From Streptococcus oralis ATCC 35037 (GTDB lineage Bacteria; Bacillota; Bacilli; Lactobacillales; Streptococcaceae): a stretch of 64,000 nucleotides of DNA. A program made the translations under genes and the position numbers. Shown here one piece after another: positions 56,535-64,000 of this stretch; the stretch's first letter is position 1, and each line of letters starts with the position of its first letter. Below the pieces are notes generated by a model. It made no database searches. It was not told the DNA's origin and was given only the letters and a program-made list of their open reading frames with translations. Location of the stretch: contig NZ_LR134336.1 in the NCBI RefSeq assembly GCF_900637025.1, positions 326,001 to 390,000 on the forward strand, written 5' to 3'.

Positions 56535-58055
56535 ATGACAATTTACAACATAAATCTAGGAATCGGTTGGGCGAGCAGTGGTGTCGAATATGCCCAGGCC
56601 TACCGAGCAGGGATTTTTAGAAGTTTAGACCTAGCATCTAAGTTTATCTTTACCGACTTGATTTTGGCAGACAATATCCAGCATTTAACGGCCAATATCG
56701 GCTTTGCGGATAATCAGGTAATCTGGCTTTACAATCATTTTACAGATATCAGGCTAGCACCGACCAGTGTTACAGTTGACGAGGTCTTGGCTTCTTTCGG
56801 TGGCCTTGAGAGTCATAGGGAGCAGGACGGCAAGGTCTTACGTGTCTACTTTTCAGATGAGGACAAGTTTGTGACCTGCTACTTGGTAGACTCGGCTAAG
56901 AATCTGGTGCAGCATGCAGAGTATGTGTTTGGGGGGAACTTGGTTCGCAAGGATTATTTTTCCTACACGCGCTACTGTACAGAATATTTCGCGCCCAAAG
57001 ACCAAGTGGCTAGGCTCTATCAACGAAGCTTTTTCAATGAAGATGGCAGCACTGCTTACGATATCTTGTTGACTGAGGGACAGGAAGAGGTCTATCGATT
57101 TAAGGACCGGATTCTGTATGGAAAGCCAGCCCTTATGCGCTATTTTATGCAACGTTTGAACTTGAGCAAGTCTGATTTGGTCATCTTGGACAGGGAAACA
57201 GGGATTGGTCAGGCTGTTTTTGAAGAAGCACAAAAGGCCCATCTAGCAGTTGTCGTTCACGCAGAGCACTATAGTGAAAATGCTAGTAACGAAGACTATC
57301 TCCTCTGGAATAACTACTATGAGTATCAGTTTACAAATGCGGACAAGGTCGATTGCTTTATCGTGTCTACGGATCGGCAGAAGGAAGTTCTCGAAGGTCA
57401 ATTTGCCCAGTACAGTCAGCATCGTCCACGAATCGTCACGATTCCAGTTGGGAGCATTGATCAGCTGACGGAGCCTGCTAGGGAACGCAAGCCCTTTTCT
57501 CTCATTACCGCTTCGCGTCTGGCCAAGGAAAAACACATCGACTGGCTCGTCAAGGCGGTTATCCAAGCGCATCAAGTCCTCCCTGAGCTCACCTTTGACA
57601 TTTATGGCAGTGGGGGTGAGGAATCCCTTTTAAGGGAAATCATCACGGCTCACCAAGCGGAGAACTATATCCAGCTCAAAGGGCATGCAGATCTAGCTCA
57701 GATCTATCCCCAGTATGAGGTCTATCTGACAGCCTCAACCAGCGAAGGCTTTGGTCTGACCTTGATGGAGGCAGTTGGTTCAGGCTTGCCCCTGATTGGC
57801 TTTGATGTGCCTTATGGAAACCAGACCTTTATCAAGGATGGTCAAAATGGCTACTTGATCCCAAGTTCGGATGACCATGTTGAAACGGCGATTAAAAGAT
57901 CCTTTGCGGAAAAGATCTGCCAGCTCTATCAGGAAAATCATTTGCCAGATATGCGAACAGCATCTTATGACCTAGCTAGAGGATTTTTAACAGACAAAGT
58001 AAGGGACAAGTGGAAGAAAACGATAGAGGAGGTCCTGCATGATTCAACTATTTGA
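56535..58055 (+). CDS. gtfA: SRRP peptide O-GlcNAc-transferase catalytic subunit GtfA (Gtf1)
   Basis: 506 residues, GT4 family, GT-B fold. It starts NINLGIGWASSGVEYAQAYRA (acceptor-side glycine-rich loop). An inserted beta-sheet domain covers about 90-195. The donor site has ITASRLAKEKHIDW and the ExxxE-type EGFGLTLMEA. With GtfB it attaches GlcNAc to serine/threonine of the adhesin. An AGAGGA site precedes the ATG, and its end overlaps gtfB by 17 bases. Confidence 0.96.
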   Translation: MTIYNINLGIGWASSGVEYAQAYRAGIFRSLDLASKFIFTDLILADNIQHLTANIGFADNQVIWLYNHFTDIRLAPTSVTVDEVLASFGGLESHREQDGKVLRVYFSDEDKFVTCYLVDSAKNLVQHAEYVFGGNLVRKDYFSYTRYCTEYFAPKDQVARLYQRSFFNEDGSTAYDILLTEGQEEVYRFKDRILYGKPALMRYFMQRLNLSKSDLVILDRETGIGQAVFEEAQKAHLAVVVHAEHYSENASNEDYLLWNNYYEYQFTNADKVDCFIVSTDRQKEVLEGQFAQYSQHRPRIVTIPVGSIDQLTEPARERKPFSLITASRLAKEKHIDWLVKAVIQAHQVLPELTFDIYGSGGEESLLREIITAHQAENYIQLKGHADLAQIYPQYEVYLTASTSEGFGLTLMEAVGSGLPLIGFDVPYGNQTFIKDGQNGYLIPSSDDHVETAIKRSFAEKICQLYQENHLPDMRTASYDLARGFLTDKVRDKWKKTIEEVLHDSTI

Positions 58056-59385
58056 TCGATATGGCCAGGAAAGTCGAGATTTACATGAAAGTTTAGAAGT
58101 TGCTGGTCTGTCCCATGTCACGGTTGTGATCGAGCCAGATGGCTTTCTCCCAGATGGGATTCTTTCTCCCTTTACCTACTATCTAGGTTACGAGTCGGGA
58201 AAAGCTCTTTATTTCAACCAAGTAGCCGTACCTGAGTTTTGGGAGATTGCGGGCAATAACCAGTCGGCGCATATCCTAAAGGATTCTCGGGAGAGGGGCG
58301 TGATTCACTATGTGGAGGCTCCTCAGGCCCGTTTGGTCAAGCAAGTCGACTGGAAGGACCTATCCGGTCGCATCTACCAAGCAGACCACTATAACCGATA
58401 CGGAGCTTGCTTTGCCAAGACCACCTATAGTGCAGATGGACAGACTATCCTGACCAAGTATCAGGATGCAAAGGGACAGGAAATTGTCCTGGAAAACCAT
58501 GTGACAGGCGATATCCTCCTAACCTTGCCCGGACAAGCCCTGCGCCATTTTAAAAATCGAGTGGAGTTCACGATCTTCTTTTTGCAAGACTTGGGAATCG
58601 ACACTCGCCACCTTCTCTTTAACACACTCGCCACCTCTTTCTTGGTCTCATACCATTATCCAGATAAGAGTGGACGGGATATTTTAGTCTGGCAAGAACC
58701 ACTAGATGATTGTCTTCCTGGAAATATGCAGCTTCTCTTGGAGCAAGAGGGGCTGAGAGCCAAGCAGATCCTCATACCAGATAAGGCTACCTATGAACAG
58801 GCCTTGACCTTGACCAATCCAGCCTATCATGACAAGTTTGTCCATCTAGGTTATCATTATCAGTTCAAAAGAGAAAATTTCGTTCGACCAGATGCCTTGA
58901 TTGTTACCAACTCAGATCAGATCGAGCATATCGAAACCCTGATTGAGTCCTTGCCAATGGTGACCTTCCGAATCGCGGCAGTGACTGAAATGTCGTCCAA
59001 GTTGCTAACCTTGCTTTCCTATCCCAATGTCGTTCTCTATCAAAACGCTAGTCCGCAAAAGATTCGAGAACTCTACCAGCTGTCGGATCTCTATCTAGAC
59101 ATCAATTACGGAAACGAGCTTTTGGATGCTGTCCGTCAAGCCTTCGAGCACAATATGCTCATCCTAGCCTTTGACCAGACAGCTCATAACAGACCTTACA
59201 CAGCTCCAGAACACCTCTTTAATGTGCAGACTGTTGGAGACATGATTGCGAAGATTCAAGAAGCTCTCAGCAGTCTTGACAAGATGGGCCAAGCCCTTGG
59301 ACATCAAGGTCTCCATGCTAACTATGTGGACTTGGCTACTTACCAAGAGAGGATGGAAAGGATAATAGGGGAAGGACATGACTAA
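58039..59385 (+). CDS. gtfB: SRRP glycosyltransferase substrate-recognition subunit GtfB (Gtf2)
   Basis: 448 residues. It is a catalytically silent GT-B relative of GtfA: an inserted beta-sheet domain (about 85-180) and a C-terminal Rossmann-like half (about 285-420; VTNSDQIEHIETLI ... DLYLDINYGNEL) without the donor-binding glutamates. GtfB binds the serine-rich acceptor for GtfA. It overlaps gtfA by 17 bases and asp4 by eight. Its C-terminal half resembles the tails of both GT8 enzymes in the operon. Confidence 0.95.
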   Translation: MIQLFDRYGQESRDLHESLEVAGLSHVTVVIEPDGFLPDGILSPFTYYLGYESGKALYFNQVAVPEFWEIAGNNQSAHILKDSRERGVIHYVEAPQARLVKQVDWKDLSGRIYQADHYNRYGACFAKTTYSADGQTILTKYQDAKGQEIVLENHVTGDILLTLPGQALRHFKNRVEFTIFFLQDLGIDTRHLLFNTLATSFLVSYHYPDKSGRDILVWQEPLDDCLPGNMQLLLEQEGLRAKQILIPDKATYEQALTLTNPAYHDKFVHLGYHYQFKRENFVRPDALIVTNSDQIEHIETLIESLPMVTFRIAAVTEMSSKLLTLLSYPNVVLYQNASPQKIRELYQLSDLYLDINYGNELLDAVRQAFEHNMLILAFDQTAHNRPYTAPEHLFNVQTVGDMIAKIQEALSSLDKMGQALGHQGLHANYVDLATYQERMERIIGEGHD

Positions 59386-59557
59386 AAAAGATTTATTTTA
59401 CAAGGATGTCGAAGGACGCATGGAAGAGTTAAAGCAAGGAGCGCTTAAGAAAGAAAAGCCTAGCCGAGGAGAAAAGATCAGTAAAACCTTCTCCATTTTA
59501 CTCGGCTTGCTCATCCTTCTTACCCTGATCTTTACATTATTAGGAATCTTGAGGTGA
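59378..59557 (+). CDS. asp4: Accessory secretory protein Asp4 (SecE-like)
   Basis: 59 residues. A charged cytoplasmic N-terminal helix (MTKKDLFYKDVEGRMEELKQ) is followed by one C-terminal membrane segment (about 41-58), the topology of SecE. It is the expected SecY2 partner. The ATG overlaps the gtfB end by eight bases, with GGGGAAGG upstream; the TGA overlaps the asp5 leader. The small size makes it easy to miss. Confidence 0.92.
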   Translation: MTKKDLFYKDVEGRMEELKQGALKKEKPSRGEKISKTFSILLGLLILLTLIFTLLGILR

Positions 59558-59562
59558 AAATG

Positions 59563-59784
59563 ATGGAAGTTTTGATGATTGTAGGAATAATCCTAGCCAT
59601 CGCCTTGATTGTTCTGGTTCTCATCCAACCTCGTCAAAGCCAACTCTTTTCCATGGATGCGACCAGCAATATCGGAAAACCAGGCTACTGGCAGAACAAG
59701 CGCTTGGTAAAAATGGTAACCCTCTTGATTAGCCTAGCCTTGTTTGTCTTGCTCCTCGTTTTTATGATGGTGACCTATCAGTAA
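59563..59784 (+). CDS. asp5: Accessory secretory protein Asp5 (SecG-like)
   Basis: 73 residues with two membrane segments (about 5-23 and 47-70) flanking a short loop with QSQLFSMDATSNIGK, the layout of SecG. The start could be GTG 59554, ATG 59560 or ATG 59563; the last is chosen because AGGTGA (59552-59557) lies five bases before it. It is the last gene of the SRRP operon, followed at once by a terminator. Confidence 0.9.
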   Translation: MEVLMIVGIILAIALIVLVLIQPRQSQLFSMDATSNIGKPGYWQNKRLVKMVTLLISLALFVLLLVFMMVTYQ

Positions 59785-59817
59785 AGAACCTCAGAGGAAT
59801 TCTCTGAGGTTCTTTGC
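59783..59817. terminator. Bidirectional terminator at the end of the SRRP operon
   Basis: A perfect 14-bp stem (59783-59796 with 59802-59815) around a 5-base loop, built on AAAGAACCTCAGAG. It also serves the converging gene at 59821. Confidence 0.92.
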
Positions 59818-59820
59818 GTT

Positions 59821-60774
59821 CTAGTTTCCATATTTTTGGTAAAAATCGACCTTAACCTGGATAAAGGTTTCAGCTTCGCGTAGTAGTTGCAGGAGGGTGG
59901 CACGGGTTTCAAACTCCTCACGTGTTTTAGGGAGACTCCGATTGCGGAAGACTTGCAGATAGCGTTCGATGTCATCAAGTAGGTCATGAGCAGGATTGGT
60001 CTGGCTTAGCTGAGCAGCAATCTTTGAAAAGAGCTGGGCCAAAATCAAACTCTCACTTGCGGCCAGATGACAGGTATTGATCTGCTGGGCCATATTTCGC
60101 AGGATGCGACTTTGTCGCTGTCTCATCTCAAAGTAATGGATGTGGTAGTTCGTCTGGTGAAAGAGATGGTCCGAGTGATCCAGGTAGACCAGTTTGAGAG
60201 CTTCATCGAGGAGCTTGTCTAATTGGTCAACGAGTTGGGCTTGATTGCGTCCGTCTCCTCTTGACAGATAGTATTTAAAACGAAGCAGGATGTCTTTTAA
60301 CTTTTCTTCGACCTGAAGGTGGTAGCTTTGGATGGCTTTCTCACGAGAGGGCATATAAAGGTTGACCAATAGTGCAAAGCTTGTCCCGATGAGAAAGAGG
60401 AGCACTTCATTAAGCAAGAGCTCTGGAGAGGTAGACTCCTGTACCAAGAGATGACTGACCAAGACACTGCTAGGGGTGATGCCGATTTCCCAGCCCATTT
60501 TGTAAGCAAGAGGGACATAAAGAGCCAGGTAGAGGCCCAGACTCCAGATGTGAAAGCCCGTCAGCTGAAAGGCTAGAACACCGATAGCGAGCGCTAGGAG
60601 CATGGAAAAGAGGCGGTTGCGTGCTAATTTCAGCGTGCTTCTGCGCGTGTCGGAGAGGCTTAAGAGAGCGATAATTCCAGCTGAAACTGCTGATGATAAA
60701 TCTAAAAAATAAGCGAGAAAACAAGCGAGACAGGTCGCTAAGACCAGTTTGGTCGTACGTTGAGTGAGGGACAT
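59821..60774 (-). CDS. Aromatic acid exporter family (ArAE/DUF939-like) membrane protein
   Basis: 317 residues. The N-terminal half has about five membrane segments including a conserved LSLSDTRRSTLKLARNR-type loop near residue 40; the C-terminal half (about 155-317) is a soluble helical domain. This matches FUSC/aromatic-acid-exporter family 1 proteins (YgaE-like). Substrate is unknown. The gene converges on the SRRP operon and is separated from sstT by 49 bases with no terminator seen. Confidence 0.82.
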   Translation of the reverse strand: MSLTQRTTKLVLATCLACFLAYFLDLSSAVSAGIIALLSLSDTRRSTLKLARNRLFSMLLALAIGVLAFQLTGFHIWSLGLYLALYVPLAYKMGWEIGITPSSVLVSHLLVQESTSPELLLNEVLLFLIGTSFALLVNLYMPSREKAIQSYHLQVEEKLKDILLRFKYYLSRGDGRNQAQLVDQLDKLLDEALKLVYLDHSDHLFHQTNYHIHYFEMRQRQSRILRNMAQQINTCHLAASESLILAQLFSKIAAQLSQTNPAHDLLDDIERYLQVFRNRSLPKTREEFETRATLLQLLREAETFIQVKVDFYQKYGN

Positions 60775-60823
60775 GAAAATTTCCTAAACTAATAGAATCA
60801 AGTGTTTAACGAGGAGTCAAAGA

Positions 60824-62035
60824 CTAGGGGCGAAGTTTTCGGTTTGTAGCATACTCGGCAACCGCTGTAAAGAGGACATCTGTTGAAGAGTTCAGGGCTG
60901 TTTCGCAGGAGTCTTGCACGACTCCGATCACAAAACCGACCCCGACAACCTGCATAGCCAAGTCGTTGGAAATCCCAAAGAGGCTACAAGCCACAGGAAT
61001 GAGGAGAAGGGATCCTCCAGCGATTCCAGAGGCCCCGCAGGCAGAAATGGCAGCCACTACACTGAGTACAAATGCTGTCCCAAAGTCTACCGAAATTCCG
61101 AGTGTATTGACGGCAGCCAGGGTCAGGATATTTATGGTAACAGCAGCGCCAGCCATGTTGATGGTCGAACCAAGCGGGATGGAGACAGAGTAGGTGTCAG
61201 GATTCAGCCCCAAGTCTTGACAGAGTTTCATATTGACAGGGATATTGGCAGCAGAGCTACGAGTGAAGAAGGCTGTAATACCACTGACACGTAGGCATTT
61301 CAAAACAAGGGGATAGGGATTTTTTCTCATAAAGAGAAAGGCGATGAGCGGGTTGATGATGAGAGCAACAAAGGCCATGGTAGCAATCAAGAGTCCTAGG
61401 AGGACACCGTAGTTAGCCAGACTGGCAATGCCCTTGTCAGAGATGGTCTTGAAAACCAAGCCTAAAATCCCAAAGGGAGCTAGGTTGATAATCCATTCCA
61501 CAATTTTAGAGGTGACATCTGCCATGGTTCTCAGTAATTCTTTACTGTGTTTACTTGCCTCTCTCATAGCCAGCCCAAAGACGACTGCCCAAGATAGAAT
61601 CCCGATATAGTTGGCTTCAACAATGGCATTCAAAGGATTATCCACCAGTTTGAGCAAGAGGTTGCTGAGGACTTGACCGATACCGTCAGGAGCAGCAACT
61701 TCTGTATTTGCGCTGGTCAGGGTGATTTGCACAGGCAGTAAGAAACTAGCTAGAACGGCTACCAATGCAGCAGCAAAGGTTCCGAGCAAGTATAGGAAAA
61801 TAACAGTCTTCATATTGGTGTTTTGTCCCTTTTGGTGTTGGGAAAGGGCATTGGCAACAAGGGCAAAAACCAAAATAGGAGCGATAGCTTTCAGTCCGCC
61901 TACAAAGAGGTCTCCAAGCAGACCAATTCCTGTAAGGTTTGGAAAGAGCATCCCTAATGTAGCACCCAAAATCATTCCAATAAGGATTCGTTTGATGAGG
62001 CTTGCCTTGGTCCAGGCTCTAATGATTCGTTTCAT
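60824..62035 (-). CDS. sstT: Serine/threonine:sodium symporter SstT
   Basis: 403 residues, dicarboxylate/amino acid:cation symporter family with eight membrane segments and two re-entrant loops. Signatures: [19 protein letters not shown] (re-entrant HP1 region), [11 protein letters not shown] and [17 protein letters not shown]. It imports serine and threonine with sodium. The ATG at 62035 is chosen because AAGGAG lies six bases upstream; the TTG at 62050 overlaps that site. A serine importer next to an adhesin over half serine is a suggestive but unproven pairing. Confidence 0.93.
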   Translation of the reverse strand: MKRIIRAWTKASLIKRILIGMILGATLGMLFPNLTGIGLLGDLFVGGLKAIAPILVFALVANALSQHQKGQNTNMKTVIFLYLLGTFAAALVAVLASFLLPVQITLTSANTEVAAPDGIGQVLSNLLLKLVDNPLNAIVEANYIGILSWAVVFGLAMREASKHSKELLRTMADVTSKIVEWIINLAPFGILGLVFKTISDKGIASLANYGVLLGLLIATMAFVALIINPLIAFLFMRKNPYPLVLKCLRVSGITAFFTRSSAANIPVNMKLCQDLGLNPDTYSVSIPLGSTINMAGAAVTINILTLAAVNTLGISVDFGTAFVLSVVAAISACGASGIAGGSLLLIPVACSLFGISNDLAMQVVGVGFVIGVVQDSCETALNSSTDVLFTAVAEYATNRKLRP

Positions 62036-62157
62036 AGCAGTCTCCTTCAAATGTATTGTTTATAATTATAGTATAAATATGCTATAGAGGCAAGTGATAT
62101 TTTGAAAACAGGGCCGATAATTGAATAATTATGAAAGAAAAGAGAAGGGCGATTTTA

Positions 62158-62166
62158 TGGTATAAT
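62158..62166 (+). promoter_or_regulatory. Extended -10 promoter of the mscS-type gene
   Basis: TGGTATAAT, 18 bases before the ATG, with no good -35. It lies inside the upstream extension of the reading frame, which excludes starts before 62167. Confidence 0.7.
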
Positions 62167-62184
62167 AGGGAAAAGGAGTTTTAT

Positions 62185-62745
62185 ATGCAAGATTTTTTTC
62201 AACGCTATTTTGATAAACTTGATTTAACAACCATGTTAGAGAATCTCTTGACCAAGGTGATTTCTCTTTTGATTTTGTTTTTGCTATTTTATATAGCTAA
62301 AAAGATGCTTCATGCGACTGTACGAAAGATTGTCAAGCCCTCACTTAAATTTTCCAATCGAGATGCTGGCAGACAAAAGACCATTTCTCGTTTGCTGGAG
62401 AATGTCTTTAACTACATTCTTTATTTCTTCTTGCTCTATTGCATCCTGTCTATTTTAGGTTTGCCAGTTTCCAGCCTCCTTGCTGGTGCGGGGATTGCTG
62501 GGGTGGCCATTGGTATGGGGGCGCAAGGCTTTCTATCCGATGTCATTAATGGCTTCTTCATCCTTTTTGAACGCCAGCTTGATGTGGGTGATGAAGTGGT
62601 TCTCACAAATGGACCGATTACCGTTTCTGGAAAGGTCGTTAGCGTAGGGATCCGTACAACGCAACTGCGAGGTGACGATCAAGCCCTTCACTTTGTTCCC
62701 AATCGCAATATCACCGTCGTCAGCAATCTATCTCGTACTGAATAG
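62185..62745 (+). CDS. Small-conductance mechanosensitive channel (MscS family, short form)
   Basis: 186 residues, far shorter than E. coli MscS (286) because the C-terminal vestibule is truncated after the beta domain. Two or three membrane segments include the pore-lining helix LLAGAGIAGVAIGMGAQGFLSD (in parts; about 100-122), then the DVINGFFILFERQLDVGDEV link and VVSVGIRTTQLR of the beta domain. It should open under hypo-osmotic shock. AAGGAG lies six bases before the ATG. Confidence 0.88.
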   Translation: MQDFFQRYFDKLDLTTMLENLLTKVISLLILFLLFYIAKKMLHATVRKIVKPSLKFSNRDAGRQKTISRLLENVFNYILYFFLLYCILSILGLPVSSLLAGAGIAGVAIGMGAQGFLSDVINGFFILFERQLDVGDEVVLTNGPITVSGKVVSVGIRTTQLRGDDQALHFVPNRNITVVSNLSRTE

Positions 62746-62767
62746 GCCGGCTATTTTAGCAGATTTG

Positions 62768-62776
62768 TGGTACAAT
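62768..62776 (+). promoter_or_regulatory. Extended -10 promoter of the corA-type gene
   Basis: TGGTACAAT, 26 bases before the ATG, with no recognisable -35. Confidence 0.65.
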
Positions 62777-62802
62777 AGAAGGAGTTTGGTAAAGGAGAGA
62801 GT

Positions 62803-63711
62803 ATGCTATTTGTAGAGAAAAAATTAGGTCACGATTGTACGTGGATAGACCTTGATGTGGACAAAATTAAAAACATGGAAGACCTTTCGGATGTCTATGG
62901 ATTGGACAAGGAAACTATCGAGTATGCTCTGGATAGAAATGAGCGTGCCCACATGGACTATCACCGTGAAACGGGAACGGTCACCTTCATTTATAATGTT
63001 CTTGACTTGGAAAAAGACAAAGAATATTATGAAGCGATTCCGATGACCTTTATCGTTGAAAAACAACGGCTAATCACAATTAGCAATCATAAGAATAGTT
63101 ATGTGATTAAACGTATGGCAACCTACCTTGAAAGCCATGAAATTGTTTCAATCTACAAATTTCTTTTTGCCAGTTTAGAGATTATTAGCAATGCTTATTA
63201 TCCGGTTATTGAAGAAATGGATAAAAGTAAGGATGAAATCAGTGCACTTCTTCGTCAAAAAACAACTAAAAAAAATCTTTTTGCCCTCTCTGACTTGGAA
63301 ACTGGTATGGTTTACCTGACAGCTGCTGCCAAACAAAATCGTCTCCTCTTGGAACACATCCAAGGGCATGCTCTTTATCGCAATTTTAATGAGGTAGAAA
63401 GAGAGCAGTTTGATGATGCCATGATTGAAGCGCATCAGTTGGTTTCGATGACAGACTTGATTTCTCAAGTTTTGCAACAACTCTCAGCCTCTTACAACAA
63501 CATCCTGAATAATAATCTAAATGATAATTTGACAACTTTGACCATTATCTCAGTCTTGCTAGCTATCCTTGCGGTTATTACAGGATTCTTCGGAATGAAT
63601 GTTCCCTTACCGTTTACAGATGAACCAAATGCTTGGATTTATATTTTGATAGCTAGTCTCATTTTATGGGTAGTCTTAGCCCAATATTTAAAGAATATTG
63701 CTAGAAATTAA
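62803..63711 (+). CDS. CorA-family magnesium/divalent cation transporter
   Basis: 302 residues. A large cytoplasmic N-terminal alpha/beta domain with a long stalk helix is followed by two C-terminal membrane segments. The selectivity motif is GFFGMNVPLP near residue 263, followed by the short acidic loop before TM2. It forms pentameric magnesium channels; cobalt or nickel transport is possible in the family. It has its own promoter and an AAGGAGAG site; 17 bases separate it from the next gene. Confidence 0.92.
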   Translation: MLFVEKKLGHDCTWIDLDVDKIKNMEDLSDVYGLDKETIEYALDRNERAHMDYHRETGTVTFIYNVLDLEKDKEYYEAIPMTFIVEKQRLITISNHKNSYVIKRMATYLESHEIVSIYKFLFASLEIISNAYYPVIEEMDKSKDEISALLRQKTTKKNLFALSDLETGMVYLTAAAKQNRLLLEHIQGHALYRNFNEVEREQFDDAMIEAHQLVSMTDLISQVLQQLSASYNNILNNNLNDNLTTLTIISVLLAILAVITGFFGMNVPLPFTDEPNAWIYILIASLILWVVLAQYLKNIARN

Positions 63712-63728
63712 AAAGAAAAGGAGCCAGA

Positions 63729-64000
63729 ATGGCGATTGAAAATTATATGCCAGATTTTGCTGTGGAAGCAGTTTATGATCTGACAGTCCCAAGCCTGCAA
63801 GCGCAGGGAATCAAGGCTGTTTTGGTCGATTTGGACAATACCCTCATTGCTTGGAACAACCCTGATGGGACGCTAGAGATGAAACAGTGGCTACATGACC
63901 TTCGGGATGCAGGTATTCGCATCATCGTGGTCTCAAATAATACTAAAAAACGGGTCCAACGCGCAGTTGAGAAATTTGGAATTGATTACGTTTATTGGGC
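63729..64000 (+). CDS. YqeG family HAD IIIA-type phosphatase, N-terminal part (truncated by window)
   Basis: About 90 residues are visible: the start MAIENYMPDF, the HAD motif I DLDNTLIAW near residue 38, and motif II VVSNNTKK near residue 72. These match YqeG-type phosphatases, usually encoded before the GTPase gene yqeH. AAAGGAG precedes the ATG. The end lies beyond the window. Confidence 0.9.
   Translation, partial: MAIENYMPDFAVEAVYDLTVPSLQAQGIKAVLVDLDNTLIAWNNPDGTLEMKQWLHDLRDAGIRIIVVSNNTKKRVQRAVEKFGIDYVYW

Noticed and set aside
62131..62184. Longer mscS start adding 18 residues
   Set aside because: The -10 element TATAAT at 62161-62166 lies inside the extension, and the RBS fits the ATG at 62185.
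1..64000. tRNA or rRNA genes
   Set aside because: No cloverleaf with GTTCGA-type T-arm and CCA-side pairing, and no rRNA signature, was seen on reading either strand.

Overview
The window is a chromosomal segment of a mitis-group Streptococcus, of the S. mitis / S. oralis / S. pneumoniae type. This rests on the low-GC coding style, the strong AGGAGG-type ribosome binding sites, the FabT/FabM/FabK fatty-acid cluster, and a gene order (tig, recD2, lepB, rnhC, mutS2, serS, aspartokinase, fab/acc, nusB, efp, gatBAC, prfC) that I recall from the pneumococcal chromosome. The species call is inference; no search was run.

Layout. 1-1419: end of a LiaS-type kinase, its response regulator LiaR and an AlkD-like repair protein. 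1510-10210: trigger factor, then recD2, lepB and rnhC on the minus strand, then zapA, cvpA and mutS2 on the plus strand. 10211-13568: a single-aptamer glycine riboswitch in front of an alanine/sodium symporter, an AhpD-like protein and a TDT-family transporter. 13592-16818 (minus): serS behind a serine T-box, a DUF956 protein and aspartokinase. 17101-27668: the complete type II fatty-acid synthesis cluster fabM-fabT-fabH-acpP-fabK-fabD-fabG-fabF-accB-fabZ-accC-accD-accA, with two candidate FabT operators. 27815-35411: a CPBP protease, then minus-strand nusB/gls24/efp, an SPFH-protein/zinc-ribbon pair, and gatCAB. 35577-37957: a YwaF-type membrane protein and prfC. 37958-38549: a gene-free, hairpin-rich stretch.

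38550-59784 is the accessory region: a complete serine-rich repeat glycoprotein (SRRP) adhesin locus. It encodes a 2690-residue adhesin with a KxGKxW-type signal peptide, a Siglec-like binding region bearing a TRY motif, about 225 copies of an 8-residue serine repeat and an LPNTG anchor. It also encodes two GT8-type glycosyltransferases and the accessory Sec machinery: secY2, asp1, asp2, asp3, secA2, gtfA, gtfB, asp4 and asp5. GtfA/GtfB should put GlcNAc on the serines, the GT8 enzymes should extend the glycan, Asp2 should O-acetylate it, and SecA2/SecY2/Asp1-5 should export it. The adhesin has its own promoter and terminator; the other eleven genes run from a second promoter with overlapping or tightly spaced starts.

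The most unusual observation is that both GT8 proteins carry, after the GT-A catalytic half, a C-terminal domain of about 130 residues that reads as a homologue of the C-terminal half of GtfB from the same locus. There is no Nss/Gtf3-type gene. 59821-64000 returns to ordinary genes: an aromatic acid exporter-like protein, SstT, an MscS channel, a CorA transporter and the start of a YqeG-type HAD phosphatase. No tRNA, rRNA, CRISPR array or insertion sequence was recognised.
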